Shown: positions 53,115-62,974, numbered from the stretch's first letter. The stretch: 64,000 bases of DNA from Bog-756 sp963769905 (GCA_963769905.1 CAVYNG010000001.1:496001-560000); one strand, 5' to 3'. Made by a program: numbers and translations. The notes: generated from the letters alone by a model not told the origin.

Positions 53115-54629
53115 CTAGTGAATGGCCGAGGCGGCGGCCCGCTCGGCGAGCCGCGGATCCTCGCGGTAGGTGCGCAGCCGGATGCGGACGGGCGGGAGCT
53201 CGCGGTAGACGAGGACGCCTTCACCGGTTCCGATCCTGCGCAGTGCGTCGGGAGGGGCGAGACGGCGGACCGTCGTCGAGCGGGTGGTGCTCGCCCCGCC
53301 GGTGCCCCCGGTCGTGGTCGAACCGACCGCCACTTCCCCCTCGCCGATGAGGTGGCTCGCGTAGTCGAGCGTCGAAGGATCGGAGATGCCCGAGAGGAAG
53401 AGCTTCGCACGGTGGTTGTTGACAACTGTCGTCGCGCGCTGGCCGTACCGGGCGGTGAGTTGTGCGAGATCGTGCCAGACGGTGACCAGCTGGATCCCGT
53501 GCCCCGCTGCGGTCGACGCCAGCGCGTCGAGCTCGGGCAGTGGCGCGATGTTGGCCGCCTCGTCGAGCACCACGAGGAGAGGCGGGTCGAGCGGCGTCCC
53601 GCTGCTCGCGACCCGGTCGTAGAGCGCCTCGAGCACCTCGCGCACCACCGACGCGAAGAGAGGAGTAAGCCGGCGCTGGTCGTGAGCGGGGGCGCAGAGA
53701 TAGAGGGTGTGTGTGCCCCCGATCAGGTTCGCCGGGTTGATCGGGGCGAGCGCTTCGTCGTGGTGCAGGCCGGCGAAGGGCTCGAGGACCGTCTCGAGCG
53801 TGGTGATGATCGAGCTCTTGGTGCGCTCCTCCTTGCCGAAGCTGGATCGGGCAGCATCGATCGGCTCGGGCAGGCCGGCGAGGTCGAGCAGGTCGAGAAC
53901 CTCCTCCTCTTCGCCCGTCGCCACCCAGCGGAGCACGTCGTCCATCCCGCGCCGGCCGACCGATGCCGCGAAGAGGAGCGGCGCGAGCATCCTGGCCGCG
54001 GTCGCATACCAGAAGTCGGCGTCGGTCATGGTGCCGGTCGACGTCTTGGCGACCTCGGTGAACGACGTCGCGGCCCGCCGGGCTCCCGGCCAGGTGCGCG
54101 ACGCCGAGAGCGGCGACCACGACGCGGTGCCGAGCCCGGTCGAACCGGTGGGGTCGTAGACGGCGACCGTGCCGCAGCCCCGGCGGTGCCCGATGGTGTG
54201 CCCGACGAGGTCGGTCTTCACGCTCGTCGCGAGCACCGGTCCCTCCCAGCCGAGGATCGCCGGTACCGCGAGGCCGCTCGTCTTCAGTGACTGGGTCGGG
54301 CCGAAGACAATCAGCGAGTGCGCACGCTCGGCCGCGAGCAGACGGCGTCCGGCCCGTCCGATGACCAGGCGGCCGCGGCACGAGGCGCGCCCACCGGCAC
54401 CTCCGAGATCGTCGGCGACCGCGAGCTCGCGGAGGTCACGCGCACGCGCCCACCGCGCAGGCCTCGAATGGGGTGACACCCGGCGCCCGGGAGGGGGCGG
54501 GGACGGACGCCGGGTGCCAGAAGTGAGGCCGCCCCGGATGCGGCCCGAACCGTGTCGATCAGGGCCGAGGAGGCCCGAGGCGGCAAAGGCGGCGAGTCCG
54601 ACCACGACGGAGACGTGCGGAAGGTTCAC
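53115..54629 (-). CDS. VirD4/TraG-family coupling ATPase
   Basis: A 504-residue protein. A short hydrophobic N-terminus and basic/Pro-rich linker lead into the TraG/VirD4 ATPase: Walker A-like FGPTQSLKTSGLAVPAI, ATSVKTDLVGHT, Walker B LLVVLDEAANIAPLPELD and HGIQLVTVWHDLAQL. These ATPases dock substrates on a type IV secretion channel. The GTG at 54629 overlaps the VirB4-like stop by 2 bp. It is the last gene of the conjugation-like operon. Confidence 0.88.
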   Translation of the reverse strand: MNLPHVSVVVGLAAFAASGLLGPDRHGSGRIRGGLTSGTRRPSPPPPGRRVSPHSRPARWARARDLRELAVADDLGGAGGRASCRGRLVIGRAGRRLLAAERAHSLIVFGPTQSLKTSGLAVPAILGWEGPVLATSVKTDLVGHTIGHRRGCGTVAVYDPTGSTGLGTASWSPLSASRTWPGARRAATSFTEVAKTSTGTMTDADFWYATAARMLAPLLFAASVGRRGMDDVLRWVATGEEEEVLDLLDLAGLPEPIDAARSSFGKEERTKSSIITTLETVLEPFAGLHHDEALAPINPANLIGGTHTLYLCAPAHDQRRLTPLFASVVREVLEALYDRVASSGTPLDPPLLVVLDEAANIAPLPELDALASTAAGHGIQLVTVWHDLAQLTARYGQRATTVVNNHRAKLFLSGISDPSTLDYASHLIGEGEVAVGSTTTGGTGGASTTRSTTVRRLAPPDALRRIGTGEGVLVYRELPPVRIRLRTYREDPRLAERAAASAIH

Positions 54630-56125
54630 CCCTCACTCGCCCCGGTCGCGGCCACGCGACACGACGTCTCGTCGTCAGATTCGGGACCGGCTGGCCCTGC
54701 CCCGATCGGATCTGCGCCGTTCATACCCAGCCGGACGTCGTCCACACCCCCTCGGGGGGCGCGGTGCGCTCGCTGCTCGGGGCCCTCCAAAGTTGCCGCC
54801 TCCCAGCTGGGTGGATCCGCCATCGCCTGGTCGGTGTCGGTCATCCAGCGCTCGCCGGTCGCCAGGTGGTGGTCGACCAGGAACGACCGCCGCCCCACCT
54901 TCCAGAGCGCCATGCCCCGGCGGAGCTGGGTGGCGAGCTCGGCTTCGGTCTCGGTGAGGCCGAGCTGCTCGCCGGCGAGCGCGACCTCGCCAGGCGACTG
55001 CGCGTAGATCACGCGGGTCTCGGAGTCACCGAGCAGGCCTTCGGCGAGGCTCACCTGTTCCGAGCCTTCGGTGCCCACCGACTTCAAATCCGAGAGCCGG
55101 TGGAGCACCGCGACGTTCGCCACCCCGAGCGCGCGCGAAAGCTTCCAGGAGGTCTGCAACCAGCGGGCGACTCCGAGGTTGGTGAGGATCGCCCACGCCT
55201 CGTCCACCACCAAGATGATCCGGTTCCGGTGCTGCGCGCGCACCGCGCTCTGGAGCCAGGCCGAGGCGCAGGCCATGAGCACCCCGAGTGCGGGCGAGTG
55301 GTACACCGCGGCGAGGTCGAGTACAACGAGCGGGCCGTCGAGGCGGAGGCCCGGGGTGGTCTGCCCGTCGAACATGCCGCAGAGGTCGCCGTGCACGAGA
55401 CGTCGCAGCTCGAGCGCCACGTCGCGGCCGTCCTCCATGAGCGCGTGGCGGCTCGTCCGCAGCGCGAGCGACGCGTCCGGACCGGGGTCGAGCAGCGCGT
55501 CGACCACCTGGGGAAGGGTCGGCGCGGGCAACTGGGCATCGCGGGCCCGTGCGGTCGCCTCTGTGAGTGCGGCGTCGATCGCCGCTCGCTCCCGCGGGAG
55601 GAGCTCGCGCCCGAGGCAGGCCACTGCGAGTGAGGAGGTGAGGCCGATCCGTCGGCGCGCGGCATCGTCGAGGGCGGCATCGGCGCCGCCATCGGCGCGG
55701 GAATCCGCTCGGATCGCGCCGTCTTCGGTGTCGAGCGGATTGAGCCGGACCGCCCCGCCGGGACGCAGCGCGACCGGCGTCACGTCCCAGGCCCGGGCGA
55801 GCGCGGCGTACTCCCCTTTCGGATCGACCACCCAGGCGCGCCTCCCGAAGACCGCCTGCCGCCAGAGGTAGGACTTCACGAACGAGCTCTTGCCGCGCCC
55901 GATCTGGCCGAAGACGACCATGTTCGGATTGGTCACCACCCCCTTCCGGTAGAGGACGAAGGGGTCGTAGACGAACGAACCGCCGAGGACGTCCCGCCCG
56001 ACGAGCACGCCTTCGTGCCCGAGTCCGGCTTCGCTCACCAGCGGATAGGCCGCGCAGAGGTGACGGGTGGTCGTCACGTGGGCCGGCACCGCCGGTGTCG
56101 GATCCCTCGTCAGCAGGCGGCTCAC
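54626..56125 (-). CDS. VirB4/TraC-like conjugation ATPase
   Basis: A 499-residue ATPase. Walker A GQIGRGKSSFVKSYLWRQ and Walker B RIILVVDEAWAIL are intact, with the VirB4-like SWKLSRALGVANVAVLHRLSDL and a C-terminal motif around LGLTETEAELATQL. It would power substrate transfer or pilus assembly. GTG 56125 overlaps the stop of the SCO6880-like gene by 3 bp. Because the frame is the same as the 5-prime part of that gene, the two appear as one long open frame, but the homology shows two genes. Confidence 0.85.
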   Translation of the reverse strand: MSRLLTRDPTPAVPAHVTTTRHLCAAYPLVSEAGLGHEGVLVGRDVLGGSFVYDPFVLYRKGVVTNPNMVVFGQIGRGKSSFVKSYLWRQAVFGRRAWVVDPKGEYAALARAWDVTPVALRPGGAVRLNPLDTEDGAIRADSRADGGADAALDDAARRRIGLTSSLAVACLGRELLPRERAAIDAALTEATARARDAQLPAPTLPQVVDALLDPGPDASLALRTSRHALMEDGRDVALELRRLVHGDLCGMFDGQTTPGLRLDGPLVVLDLAAVYHSPALGVLMACASAWLQSAVRAQHRNRIILVVDEAWAILTNLGVARWLQTSWKLSRALGVANVAVLHRLSDLKSVGTEGSEQVSLAEGLLGDSETRVIYAQSPGEVALAGEQLGLTETEAELATQLRRGMALWKVGRRSFLVDHHLATGERWMTDTDQAMADPPSWEAATLEGPEQRAHRAPRGGVDDVRLGMNGADPIGAGPAGPESDDETSCRVAATGASEG

Positions 56126-57649
56126 GAGAGCCCTCGTCCGACCGGGAGGGTGCACGCGAATGCGAGGTCCTGCTCGCCGTAGAGGAGACGGAGCTCGAGG
56201 CGCGCTTGACCCGCCGCCTGTTCGAGCGCGCCGCACGCGTCGGTGAGGTCGTCGCGGCTGTCGGCGGTCACCGTCACGTAGCCGCTGAATCGCATCTGGG
56301 CGTGGCCGTCTGCGAGCTCGCCGTCGCGCGCCTCGACGCTCTCTCGCTCGCGGTGGTGGCGCGCCGTGGTGAGGAAACCGCCGCGCCGCCGAAGCTCGTG
56401 ATCCGCGAGATCCACGGTGCGCGCCTGGGCCACCTGTCGCGCGGCCCGGTTGGGCGGGACCGGCTCCATGATCAGCGAGATCGAGCGCCGGAGCGGCGTG
56501 AACAGCAGCGGGCCCAGGAAGTCGGGGTCGACGTCGACCCGCGGCCACTCGGCGATCCAGTAGGTCGCGTGCCAGGTTGCGTCGACGTGGACCGCCTCCC
56601 ACACCGGCTCGACCGCCATCGGCCAGGGCCAGCACGGACGCTGCGCGGCTCCCCGCGCGATCGGTCGTCCGGCAGTGCGCGTCGGCGAGGACCCGCGAGA
56701 GCGCGGCCGGACCGAGGACACCCTCGACACCCACCTCTGCACCCTCCAGGGCGCGGTGGAACGACACGAGCTCGCGGGCGAGCACCGCGCCGGCCCCGGC
56801 AGTGCCCCCGCCTGCGGCCCGGATCGCCCGCGCCGAGCGGGCGGTGTGAAGGCTGAGGCCGACCAACACCTCGTGGCGCCTGGTGATCGGTGAAGCCTCG
56901 GCGACCAGCTCGCGGTAGGAGCGACCGGCAGCCGAATCCGCGCCGAGCACGGCATGGCGCTCGACGTACTCGCGGACGGCGCCACCGTCGTCGGGAACGC
57001 ACGATTCGACCCATTGGACGCGATGGATCTCGGAGCCCTCGCGCGCGAGCGTCGAGAGGACCCGGGCCCACGCCGCGATGCGCGAGTCCTGGTCCGCCGC
57101 GCTCAGGAGGGCGAAGCTGTGGCCCCTCGCCGACAGCACTGCGGTCACCGTCCGCGACGGCCTGTCGAGCACGACGCCGATGTCGTCACCACCCGCGCTG
57201 TGAGGGGCGGGGACCGCGGCGATCTCCATCCCGTCGAAGACGCCCCGCCGGCTCGTCGCCCGGAGTCGATCGGGCACCCGAGGCCACTCACGGACCATCA
57301 GGTCCGGCTCGGGCGCCTTGTCGCCGACCGCAAGGTGGCCGTGCCGCGGTGCCCGCGACGCTTGGCGCCGGCCACCGCTCGCGCCCGCCCACAGCCAGTG
57401 CGAAACCAGAGGAAGCCACTGCTCACCGGTCCGAGCGCGGATCGGCCAGAACGCGACGGCCACACCCGCCGCTGCGCTCACCACCGCGAAAGCGACTCCG
57501 CCCGCCGACGGCCGCGACCGGAGCGCGAGCACCCCGATCACCAGACCGAGGGCGACCGCGGCGATCTGTCCTCCTCGCCAGCCGGCGATGACCCCGCGGC
57601 GCTCGAGAGGTGGGAAGCGGTAGTGGACCCGCTCGCGGCGCTCAGCCAT
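56122..57649 (-). pseudogene. SCO6880-family conjugation membrane protein, disrupted by a 1-nt frameshift
   Basis: The 5-prime part (from ATG 57649) has two membrane helices (about 20-60) and GEQWLPLVSHWLWAG, then VRQW-like middle blocks. The conserved continuation PMAVEPVWEAVHVDATWHATYWIAEWPRVDV lies one frame over and runs to TGA at 56122. The switch falls at about 56619-56629, where one extra base near 56623 (GCCCTGGCC) explains it. With correction the protein is about 509 residues, the normal SCO6880 length. It could be a mutation or a read error. It overlaps the VirB6-like gene by 8 bp. Confidence 0.82.
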
Positions 57650-59120
57650 CGTCAGGACCGGCCGCAGAGCCACCGTCGGGCGGGAGCGACCGCGCGACGA
57701 GCTTCACGCCGAGCCGATCGCGGCCGAGGAAATCGGCGGTGAGCGCGCCGGTCTGCTTCGGGAGCGGAACCAGGCGGTCCTCGCGTTCCCGCTCCCGGCG
57801 CGAGGTCGAGTCGTCGGTCGCGAAAGGCGAGCGGCCCTGCCTCCGCTCGAGCTGGTCGAGCTCGAGGGCGCGCGGGATGCGGCGGGCGGCGGCGGTGGCG
57901 CCCGGATGGGGCTCCCACCGTGGGATGCCCGCTCCCGGCCGGGAGGTGCTCCCGACACCGGTCGTGTCGGCCGAAGACGCTCCCGCGAGCGGTGTGGCCG
58001 CTCGTCCTCCTTCCGCGTTCGCGGGGCCGCCCGCACCCGGGAGGGCCAGCCCGGCAGTCGCGGCCGAAGCCATCGACCTGGCCCCGGCCGCACGCATCGC
58101 AACCTGCGCGAGACCGCGCACCGGCGTCGCCGCCTGGTGGCCCGCTCGCCGGCCGAGCCCCTCGAGGTGGCCGACCGCTCCGGCCTCGACGAAGGGGAGC
58201 AGCCGGAAGAGCGCCCACGGCGCGAACGCGGCGAGGAGCAACAGGGCGGCACCGCCGAGCACCGCAGCAAACCCGCCACCGCTTTGACTGTCGCCGCCCG
58301 GGGCGGACCCTCCGGCGAGCGCGCCGGCCGCGAGGCTGAGCACCGAGACGATCACGAATTTGCCCAGCACCAGGGCGGCCAGGGTGTCGACGAGCCGCCG
58401 GCACCAGTGGGCGATCGCCGGCCAGGCGAGGCTCGCCAGCGCGAGCGGTAAGAAGAGCACCGCCACGTAGACCGCAGCTGAGCGGACGAGCAGCTCGATC
58501 CAGACGAGCACCGCCCCGATCACCACCACGATGCCGCCGAGGAAGAGGACGAAGGCGGGAGTGCCGCTCCCCGATCCGTCGTCGAGGTCGGTCGCGACCG
58601 ACGCCATGAAGTTGCCGGAGTCGAGCCCTGCGCCACGGGCGACCGCCGCGCTCATGTCGTCGGTCACCGAGAGCCCGATCTGCACCAGCTTCACCGCGAT
58701 CGCCGTCAGCAAGAGCGCGAGTGGCACGTTGAGGACGACCGAGCGGACGAGCATCGAGGCACTCTGCCGGTAGATCGACTGCACGATCCCGAGCAACAGG
58801 AGCGGGAGCACCACCACCCCGGCAAGGGCGGCCATCGTCTCGTAGTGGGTGGTGAACCACGACGCACCGAGGTCGATCGAGGTGGTCGCGCTCAGCACCG
58901 CGCCGATCTGCTGGAGGAGCCAGACCGCGCCGCCCGAGACCCAGCTCCCCATCGCGTCGAGCACGCTGCTCGCACCGAACCCCACGACGCTCGACGCGGC
59001 CTGTCCCACCGCGCCCGATGCCGCCTGGCAGATCGGACCAAGCCCGGCCGTCGCGAGCGCGCCGGCAGGAGAAGGACACGAGGCGGCCGGAACGAGTGGA
59101 AGGGCGGTTGCAACGGCCAC
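57642..59120 (-). CDS. VirB6/TrbL-like polytopic membrane protein
   Basis: A 492-residue protein. Residues about 90-340 contain at least six hydrophobic helices (including LAGVVVLPLLLLGIVQSIY, VVLNVPLALLLTAIAVKLV, LGGIVVVIGAVLVWIELLV and VLGGAALLLLAAFAPWALF), the TrbL/VirB6 layout. The last 150 residues are hydrophilic, Ala/Gly/Arg-rich and cytosolic. It sits between the VirB2-like and SCO6880-like genes, as in other actinobacterial conjugation blocks. Confidence 0.82.
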   Translation of the reverse strand: MAVATALPLVPAASCPSPAGALATAGLGPICQAASGAVGQAASSVVGFGASSVLDAMGSWVSGGAVWLLQQIGAVLSATTSIDLGASWFTTHYETMAALAGVVVLPLLLLGIVQSIYRQSASMLVRSVVLNVPLALLLTAIAVKLVQIGLSVTDDMSAAVARGAGLDSGNFMASVATDLDDGSGSGTPAFVLFLGGIVVVIGAVLVWIELLVRSAAVYVAVLFLPLALASLAWPAIAHWCRRLVDTLAALVLGKFVIVSVLSLAAGALAGGSAPGGDSQSGGGFAAVLGGAALLLLAAFAPWALFRLLPFVEAGAVGHLEGLGRRAGHQAATPVRGLAQVAMRAAGARSMASAATAGLALPGAGGPANAEGGRAATPLAGASSADTTGVGSTSRPGAGIPRWEPHPGATAAARRIPRALELDQLERRQGRSPFATDDSTSRREREREDRLVPLPKQTGALTADFLGRDRLGVKLVARSLPPDGGSAAGPDDG

Positions 59121-59121
59121 C

Positions 59122-59472
59122 TCAGTGGACGCCCTGGCCGGTACTGAAGAAGAAGTTGACGATCGCCGGTCCTGCGCCGATCAACAGCGCGGCCAGCCCG
59201 GAGATCAGCACCGCGCGCCGTCCGACGAACGTCTGCTGGTAGTTCTGCCCGTGCGACCCGAGTGCCCACGCCGCCGCGCCGATCAATAGGCCGACGAGCG
59301 AGAGCGCGAGCGCCCAGGCGCCGAGGCCGTTCATCAAGTGCTGGAGGGTCTGTCCGCCGGGCAGCGCGTTCGGGTCCGGGTTGAGGGTCACGTTGGCGAG
59401 GCGGAACGGGGCCGTGCGGCCCGGGACGGCCGCGGCGGGGGCGAAGGGCTCGAAGTGGGGGTCGATGAGCAT
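59122..59472 (-). CDS. VirB2-like (DUF6112-type) small membrane protein
   Basis: About 116 residues. After a Pro/Ala-rich N-terminal stretch it has two membrane helices (MNGLGAWALALSLVGLLIGAAAWAL and VLISGLAALLIGAGPAIVNFFFS), a pilin/VirB2-type pattern also seen in DUF6112 proteins. It is the first gene of the conjugation-like operon. ATG 59472 or GTG 59481 may be the start; neither has a strong ribosome-binding site. The upstream gap is unusually AT-rich. Confidence 0.7.
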   Translation of the reverse strand: MLIDPHFEPFAPAAAVPGRTAPFRLANVTLNPDPNALPGGQTLQHLMNGLGAWALALSLVGLLIGAAAWALGSHGQNYQQTFVGRRAVLISGLAALLIGAGPAIVNFFFSTGQGVH

Positions 59473-59497
59473 GCGGGCCACGGTACGCGGCCGCCAC

Positions 59498-59550
59498 TTC
59501 TATTTCAATATGTTTTATGATGTTTCATGCTTTTCTGTGCGAAATAGGGG
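59498..59550. promoter_or_regulatory. AT-rich promoter region between the conjugation operon and senX3
   Basis: About 50 bp of unusually AT-rich DNA (TATTTCAATATGTTTTATGA and following) in otherwise GC-rich sequence, lying between divergent genes. It includes a 7-bp inverted pair CTATTTC (59500-59506) and GAAATAG (59541-59547). It probably carries promoters for both directions; no exact -10/-35 pair is assigned. Confidence 0.4.
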
Positions 59551-59589
59551 TCGTTCACAGCACACGCACCGGCCTGTCATGCTTGGGCA

Positions 59590-60828
59590 GTGCAGCCGTA
59601 CGTGATCGGTTACGTCGTGCTTGCCGCCGTGGGTATCGTCGCCATCTTCCTGGCCGCCCGGTACGGGCGCCGGACCGGCCAGCGCAACCTCCAGCAACGC
59701 CTCACCGCGCTCTCCAACCGTCTCGGCGTGGTCCCGCCCGAAGACGGGGGGGTCGAGCCGGTCCTCAGTCACCTCGAGCAGGTCACCGGCGAAGCGGCCG
59801 AAGCGGTCACCGAGGCGAGCGCGGACGCCATCCGCCTGCGGCGGGCCCTCGACACCCTCCCCCAGGGGGTGATCGTCTGCGACGAGAACGGCGACATCGC
59901 GTTCCGCAACGCGCGAGCGGTCGGGCTCATGTCCAGCCGCCACGGTGACGCCCTCGCGGCACAGGCGGTCACCGACCTCCTCGAGAACGCCTGGCAAGAA
60001 GGCTCCGCGCAGCGCACCCTCGACCTGTACGGGCCGCCTCGCCAGACCCTGACCGTCCGGACACGGCTCATCGACGATGGGCGCCGCCCGCTCGGAGTGA
60101 TCGCCATCATCGAGGACGTGTCAGAGCGCCGCCGCCTCGAGGAGATCCGCCGCGACTTCGTCGCCAACGTGAGCCACGAGCTGAAGACCCCGATCGGCGC
60201 CCTCGGGCTTCTCGCCGAGACCCTCACCGTCGAGCCCGACGGCGCGGTCTCCCAGCGCCTCGCAACCCGCATCCAGACCGAAGCGTTCCGGGTGAGCCGG
60301 ATCATCGACGACCTGCTCGACCTCAGCCGCATCGAGTCCGAGGAGGCCCCACCGCGGGAGCCGATCGAGGTCAACCTGGTGATGGCCGAGGCCGTCGAGC
60401 GGGTCCGGAGCGCCGCCGAGCAGCGTCGGGTTACCATCGAGCTCGATGAGCCCGATCCCCCGGTGCACGTGCTCGGAGATCGGCGACAGCTCGTCTCCGC
60501 CATCCACAGCCTGCTGGAGAACGCCGTGACCTTTTCCTACGAGGACACCGTGGTGAAGGTCGCAGGTGGGCAGGACAACGGTGAGATCAAGCTCTCGGTC
60601 GTCGACACAGGAGTGGGGATCCCCGCCCGTGACCTCGAGCGGATCTTCGAGCGCTTCTACCGGGTGGACCACGGCCGGAGCCGTGAGTCGGGCGGAACCG
60701 GTCTCGGCCTCTCCATCGTGCGCCACGTCGCGAGCAACCACCAGGGCCGTGTCGAGGTCGACTCCCGCGAGGGCGAGGGGTCGACCTTCACCCTCGTTCT
60801 CCCCAGTCCTCCCGAGTACGCCACGTGA
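59590..60828 (+). CDS. senX3: Sensor histidine kinase, SenX3/PhoR-like
   Basis: A 412-residue kinase. One N-terminal membrane helix (YVIGYVVLAAVGIVAIFLAAR), then a PAS domain (about 85-180), a HisKA helix with the phospho-accepting His in RRDFVANVSHELKTPIGALGLLAETL, N box LLENAVTFS, and G boxes DTGVGIPARD and GGTGLGLSIVRH. This matches SenX3, which controls the phosphate-starvation response with RegX3. The GTG at 59590 gives the family N-terminus. The response regulator starts 17 bp downstream. Confidence 0.9.
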   Translation: MQPYVIGYVVLAAVGIVAIFLAARYGRRTGQRNLQQRLTALSNRLGVVPPEDGGVEPVLSHLEQVTGEAAEAVTEASADAIRLRRALDTLPQGVIVCDENGDIAFRNARAVGLMSSRHGDALAAQAVTDLLENAWQEGSAQRTLDLYGPPRQTLTVRTRLIDDGRRPLGVIAIIEDVSERRRLEEIRRDFVANVSHELKTPIGALGLLAETLTVEPDGAVSQRLATRIQTEAFRVSRIIDDLLDLSRIESEEAPPREPIEVNLVMAEAVERVRSAAEQRRVTIELDEPDPPVHVLGDRRQLVSAIHSLLENAVTFSYEDTVVKVAGGQDNGEIKLSVVDTGVGIPARDLERIFERFYRVDHGRSRESGGTGLGLSIVRHVASNHQGRVEVDSREGEGSTFTLVLPSPPEYAT

Positions 60829-60844
60829 GCCTCGACGACTCAGC

Positions 60845-61633
60845 ATGAGCCCGACGGCGACGGAGAGCGAAAACACCGCACATACCAAGGTGCTCCTGGC
60901 GGAGGACGACGAGTCCTTCGTCGACGCCCTGGTCGTCGGGTTGGCGCGTGAGGGGTTCGACGTCGCGGTCGCCCGCGACGGGACCGAGGCATTGCGCCTC
61001 TTCTCGTCGGTCGAACCCGACCTGGTTCTCCTCGACCTGATGCTGCCCCGGTTGTCGGGCATCGACGTCTGCCGTTCGATCCGGGCGCGCTCGGCGGTGC
61101 CGATCATCATGGTGACCGCCAAGGGCACCGAAATCGACACCGTCGTCGGTCTCGAGGTCGGCGCGGACGACTACGTCGCCAAGCCGTACCGTCTCCGCGA
61201 GCTGGTCGCTCGGATGCGCGCGGTGCTACGTCGCACCCCGCAGAACGATCTCACCGCCTCCGCACTCCAGAAGCCGGTGGACGCCTCCGAGAGCGATCAG
61301 GCCGAGGTCGACCGCGCCGCGCAGCACGTGCTCGAGGCCGGCGGCATCCAGATCGACCCCGATCGCCACCTGGTCTTCATCCGCGGCAACGAGGTCCATC
61401 TCCGCCGCAAGGAGTTCGAGCTGCTCACGCTCCTGATGGAGAACGCGGGGCGCCTCCTCACCCGCGACGTCCTGATCGACCGGGTGTGGGGCTCGGACTA
61501 TTTCGGCGACACCAAGACCCTCGACGTGCACATCAAGCGTCTGCGCAGCCACGTCGAGGAGGATCCCTCCTCGCCGAAGCTGATCACCACGATCCGGGGC
61601 GTCGGCTACCGGTTCGACGCCCACCGCGACTGA
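60845..61633 (+). CDS. regX3: OmpR-family response regulator, RegX3-like
   Basis: A 262-residue regulator. Receiver domain: LLAEDDESFVDAL (acidic pair), phospho-Asp in LVLLDLMLPRLSG, Thr in IIMVTAKG and Lys in DDYVAKPYRLREL. The DNA-binding winged helix has RRKEFELLTLLMENAGRLLTRDVLIDRVWG and TLDVHIKRLRSHVEEDP. An insert of about 40 residues between the domains (LTASALQKPVDASESDQAEVD) is longer than usual. It is paired with SenX3; phosphate genes are the likely targets. Confidence 0.92.
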   Translation: MSPTATESENTAHTKVLLAEDDESFVDALVVGLAREGFDVAVARDGTEALRLFSSVEPDLVLLDLMLPRLSGIDVCRSIRARSAVPIIMVTAKGTEIDTVVGLEVGADDYVAKPYRLRELVARMRAVLRRTPQNDLTASALQKPVDASESDQAEVDRAAQHVLEAGGIQIDPDRHLVFIRGNEVHLRRKEFELLTLLMENAGRLLTRDVLIDRVWGSDYFGDTKTLDVHIKRLRSHVEEDPSSPKLITTIRGVGYRFDAHRD

Positions 61634-61687
61634 GCCCGCGCACCGGGCGGCGGCGGGGGCGCCGGGCGGGGCGGCCCGCCGCAGGGA

Positions 61688-62974
61688 TCAGCGGAGCTCG
61701 ATGAGCGTCTGGCCTGCGAGGTACGGCGCGAGCACCTCGGGCAGCACGACGCTCCCGTCCTCCTGCCGACCGGTCTCGACCAGGGCTGCCCAGATGCGTG
61801 CCCAGGCGAGTGCCGAGCCGTTGAGGGTGTGGACGAACACCGGGCTGCCCCCGCCCTCGGGCCGGTACCGGATGTTGGCCCGTCGGGCCTGGTAGTCGGT
61901 GCACCAGCTCACCGAGGAGACCTCGAGCCACTGGTCGACGCCGGGTGCGTACACCTCGAGGTCGAAGGTTCGGCTCGCCGAGATGCCGAGATCGCCCGTG
62001 CAGAGGTCGACCACCCGGTGCTGGAGACCGAGCTCCTGCAGCAGGGACTCGGCCCGCGCGACCATCGAGTCGAACTGCGCGGGGGCCTGCTCGGGCGTGG
62101 TGTAGGCGAAGAGCTCGACCTTGTCGAACTCGTGCACCCGGAGGAGGCCGCGCGTGTCGCGACCCGCGGAGCCTGCTTCGCGCCGGTAGCAGGCGGTGCC
62201 GGCAGTGAGCCGCATCGGGAGATCGGATTCGTCGAGCACCTCCCCGCGCCACATCGAGGTGAGCGGAACCTCCGCGGTCGGGATGGCCCAGAGGTCGTCG
62301 CGCTCGACGTGGTAGGCGTCCTCCGCGAACTTCGGGAGGTGACCGGTCGAGATCATGGTCTCGGTCAGCACCAGCGTGGGCGGCCGGATCTCCTCGTACT
62401 CGTCGCTGTGACGGTCGAGGGCGAAGGCGGACAGCGCCCGGATGAGTCGCGCGCCGACGCCCCGGTAGAGCGGGAACATCGAACCCGAGAGCCGTGCGCC
62501 GCGCTCCATGTCGAGGATGCCGAGCTCGGACCCGACCTCCCAGTGCGGGACCCGCTGCGCATCGGTGTAGATCGGATCGGGCCCCGGCCAGACGCGGGCG
62601 ACGACGTTCCCTTCGGGCGGTTCCCCGTCGGGCGCCTCCTCCGAGGGCAGGTTCGGGATGAGGAGCAATGCCGCGCGCACTGCTTCCTGGGCGCGCTCGG
62701 CTTCCACGTGCAGCACCCGCTCCTCCTCGCCCACCGAGCGGCTCTGTGCGGTGAGCTCCTCGGCGCGGGCGGTGTCACCGCCGCGGCGCGCCTCGCCGAC
62801 CTCCTTCGAGAGCGCCTTCACCCGCGCCCGCACCTCCTCGCGGCGGCCGATCGCGGCCCGTGATTCGGCGTAGAGACTGGAAAGACGGTCGATCTCGGAC
62901 GGCTCGACGCCGCGCCGCGCGAGCGCGGACTTGACGAAACCGATGTCGTCCCTCACCAACCGGATGTCGATCAT
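61688..62974 (-). CDS. serS: Seryl-tRNA synthetase
   Basis: A 428-residue class II synthetase. An N-terminal coiled-coil arm (about 1-105, for example RREEVRARVKALSKEVGEARR) binds the long arm of tRNA-Ser. The core has TAEVPLTSMWRGEVLDESDLP, motif 2 around CYRREAGSAGRDTRGLLRVHEFDKVEL and motif 3 NGSALAWARIWAALVE. It charges tRNA-Ser with serine in the cytosol. ATG 62974 gives the standard MIDIRLVRDD start. It is divergent from the ABC ATPase with only 17 bp between starts. Confidence 0.97.
   Translation of the reverse strand: MIDIRLVRDDIGFVKSALARRGVEPSEIDRLSSLYAESRAAIGRREEVRARVKALSKEVGEARRGGDTARAEELTAQSRSVGEEERVLHVEAERAQEAVRAALLLIPNLPSEEAPDGEPPEGNVVARVWPGPDPIYTDAQRVPHWEVGSELGILDMERGARLSGSMFPLYRGVGARLIRALSAFALDRHSDEYEEIRPPTLVLTETMISTGHLPKFAEDAYHVERDDLWAIPTAEVPLTSMWRGEVLDESDLPMRLTAGTACYRREAGSAGRDTRGLLRVHEFDKVELFAYTTPEQAPAQFDSMVARAESLLQELGLQHRVVDLCTGDLGISASRTFDLEVYAPGVDQWLEVSSVSWCTDYQARRANIRYRPEGGGSPVFVHTLNGSALAWARIWAALVETGRQEDGSVVLPEVLAPYLAGQTLIELR

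Noticed and set aside
54626..57673. A continuous 1,015-residue open frame suggesting a fused conjugation protein
   Set aside because: Its middle third is Arg/Pro/Ala-rich and non-conserved, while another frame there gives a clear SCO6880-type sequence. Two genes and one frameshift explain it better.
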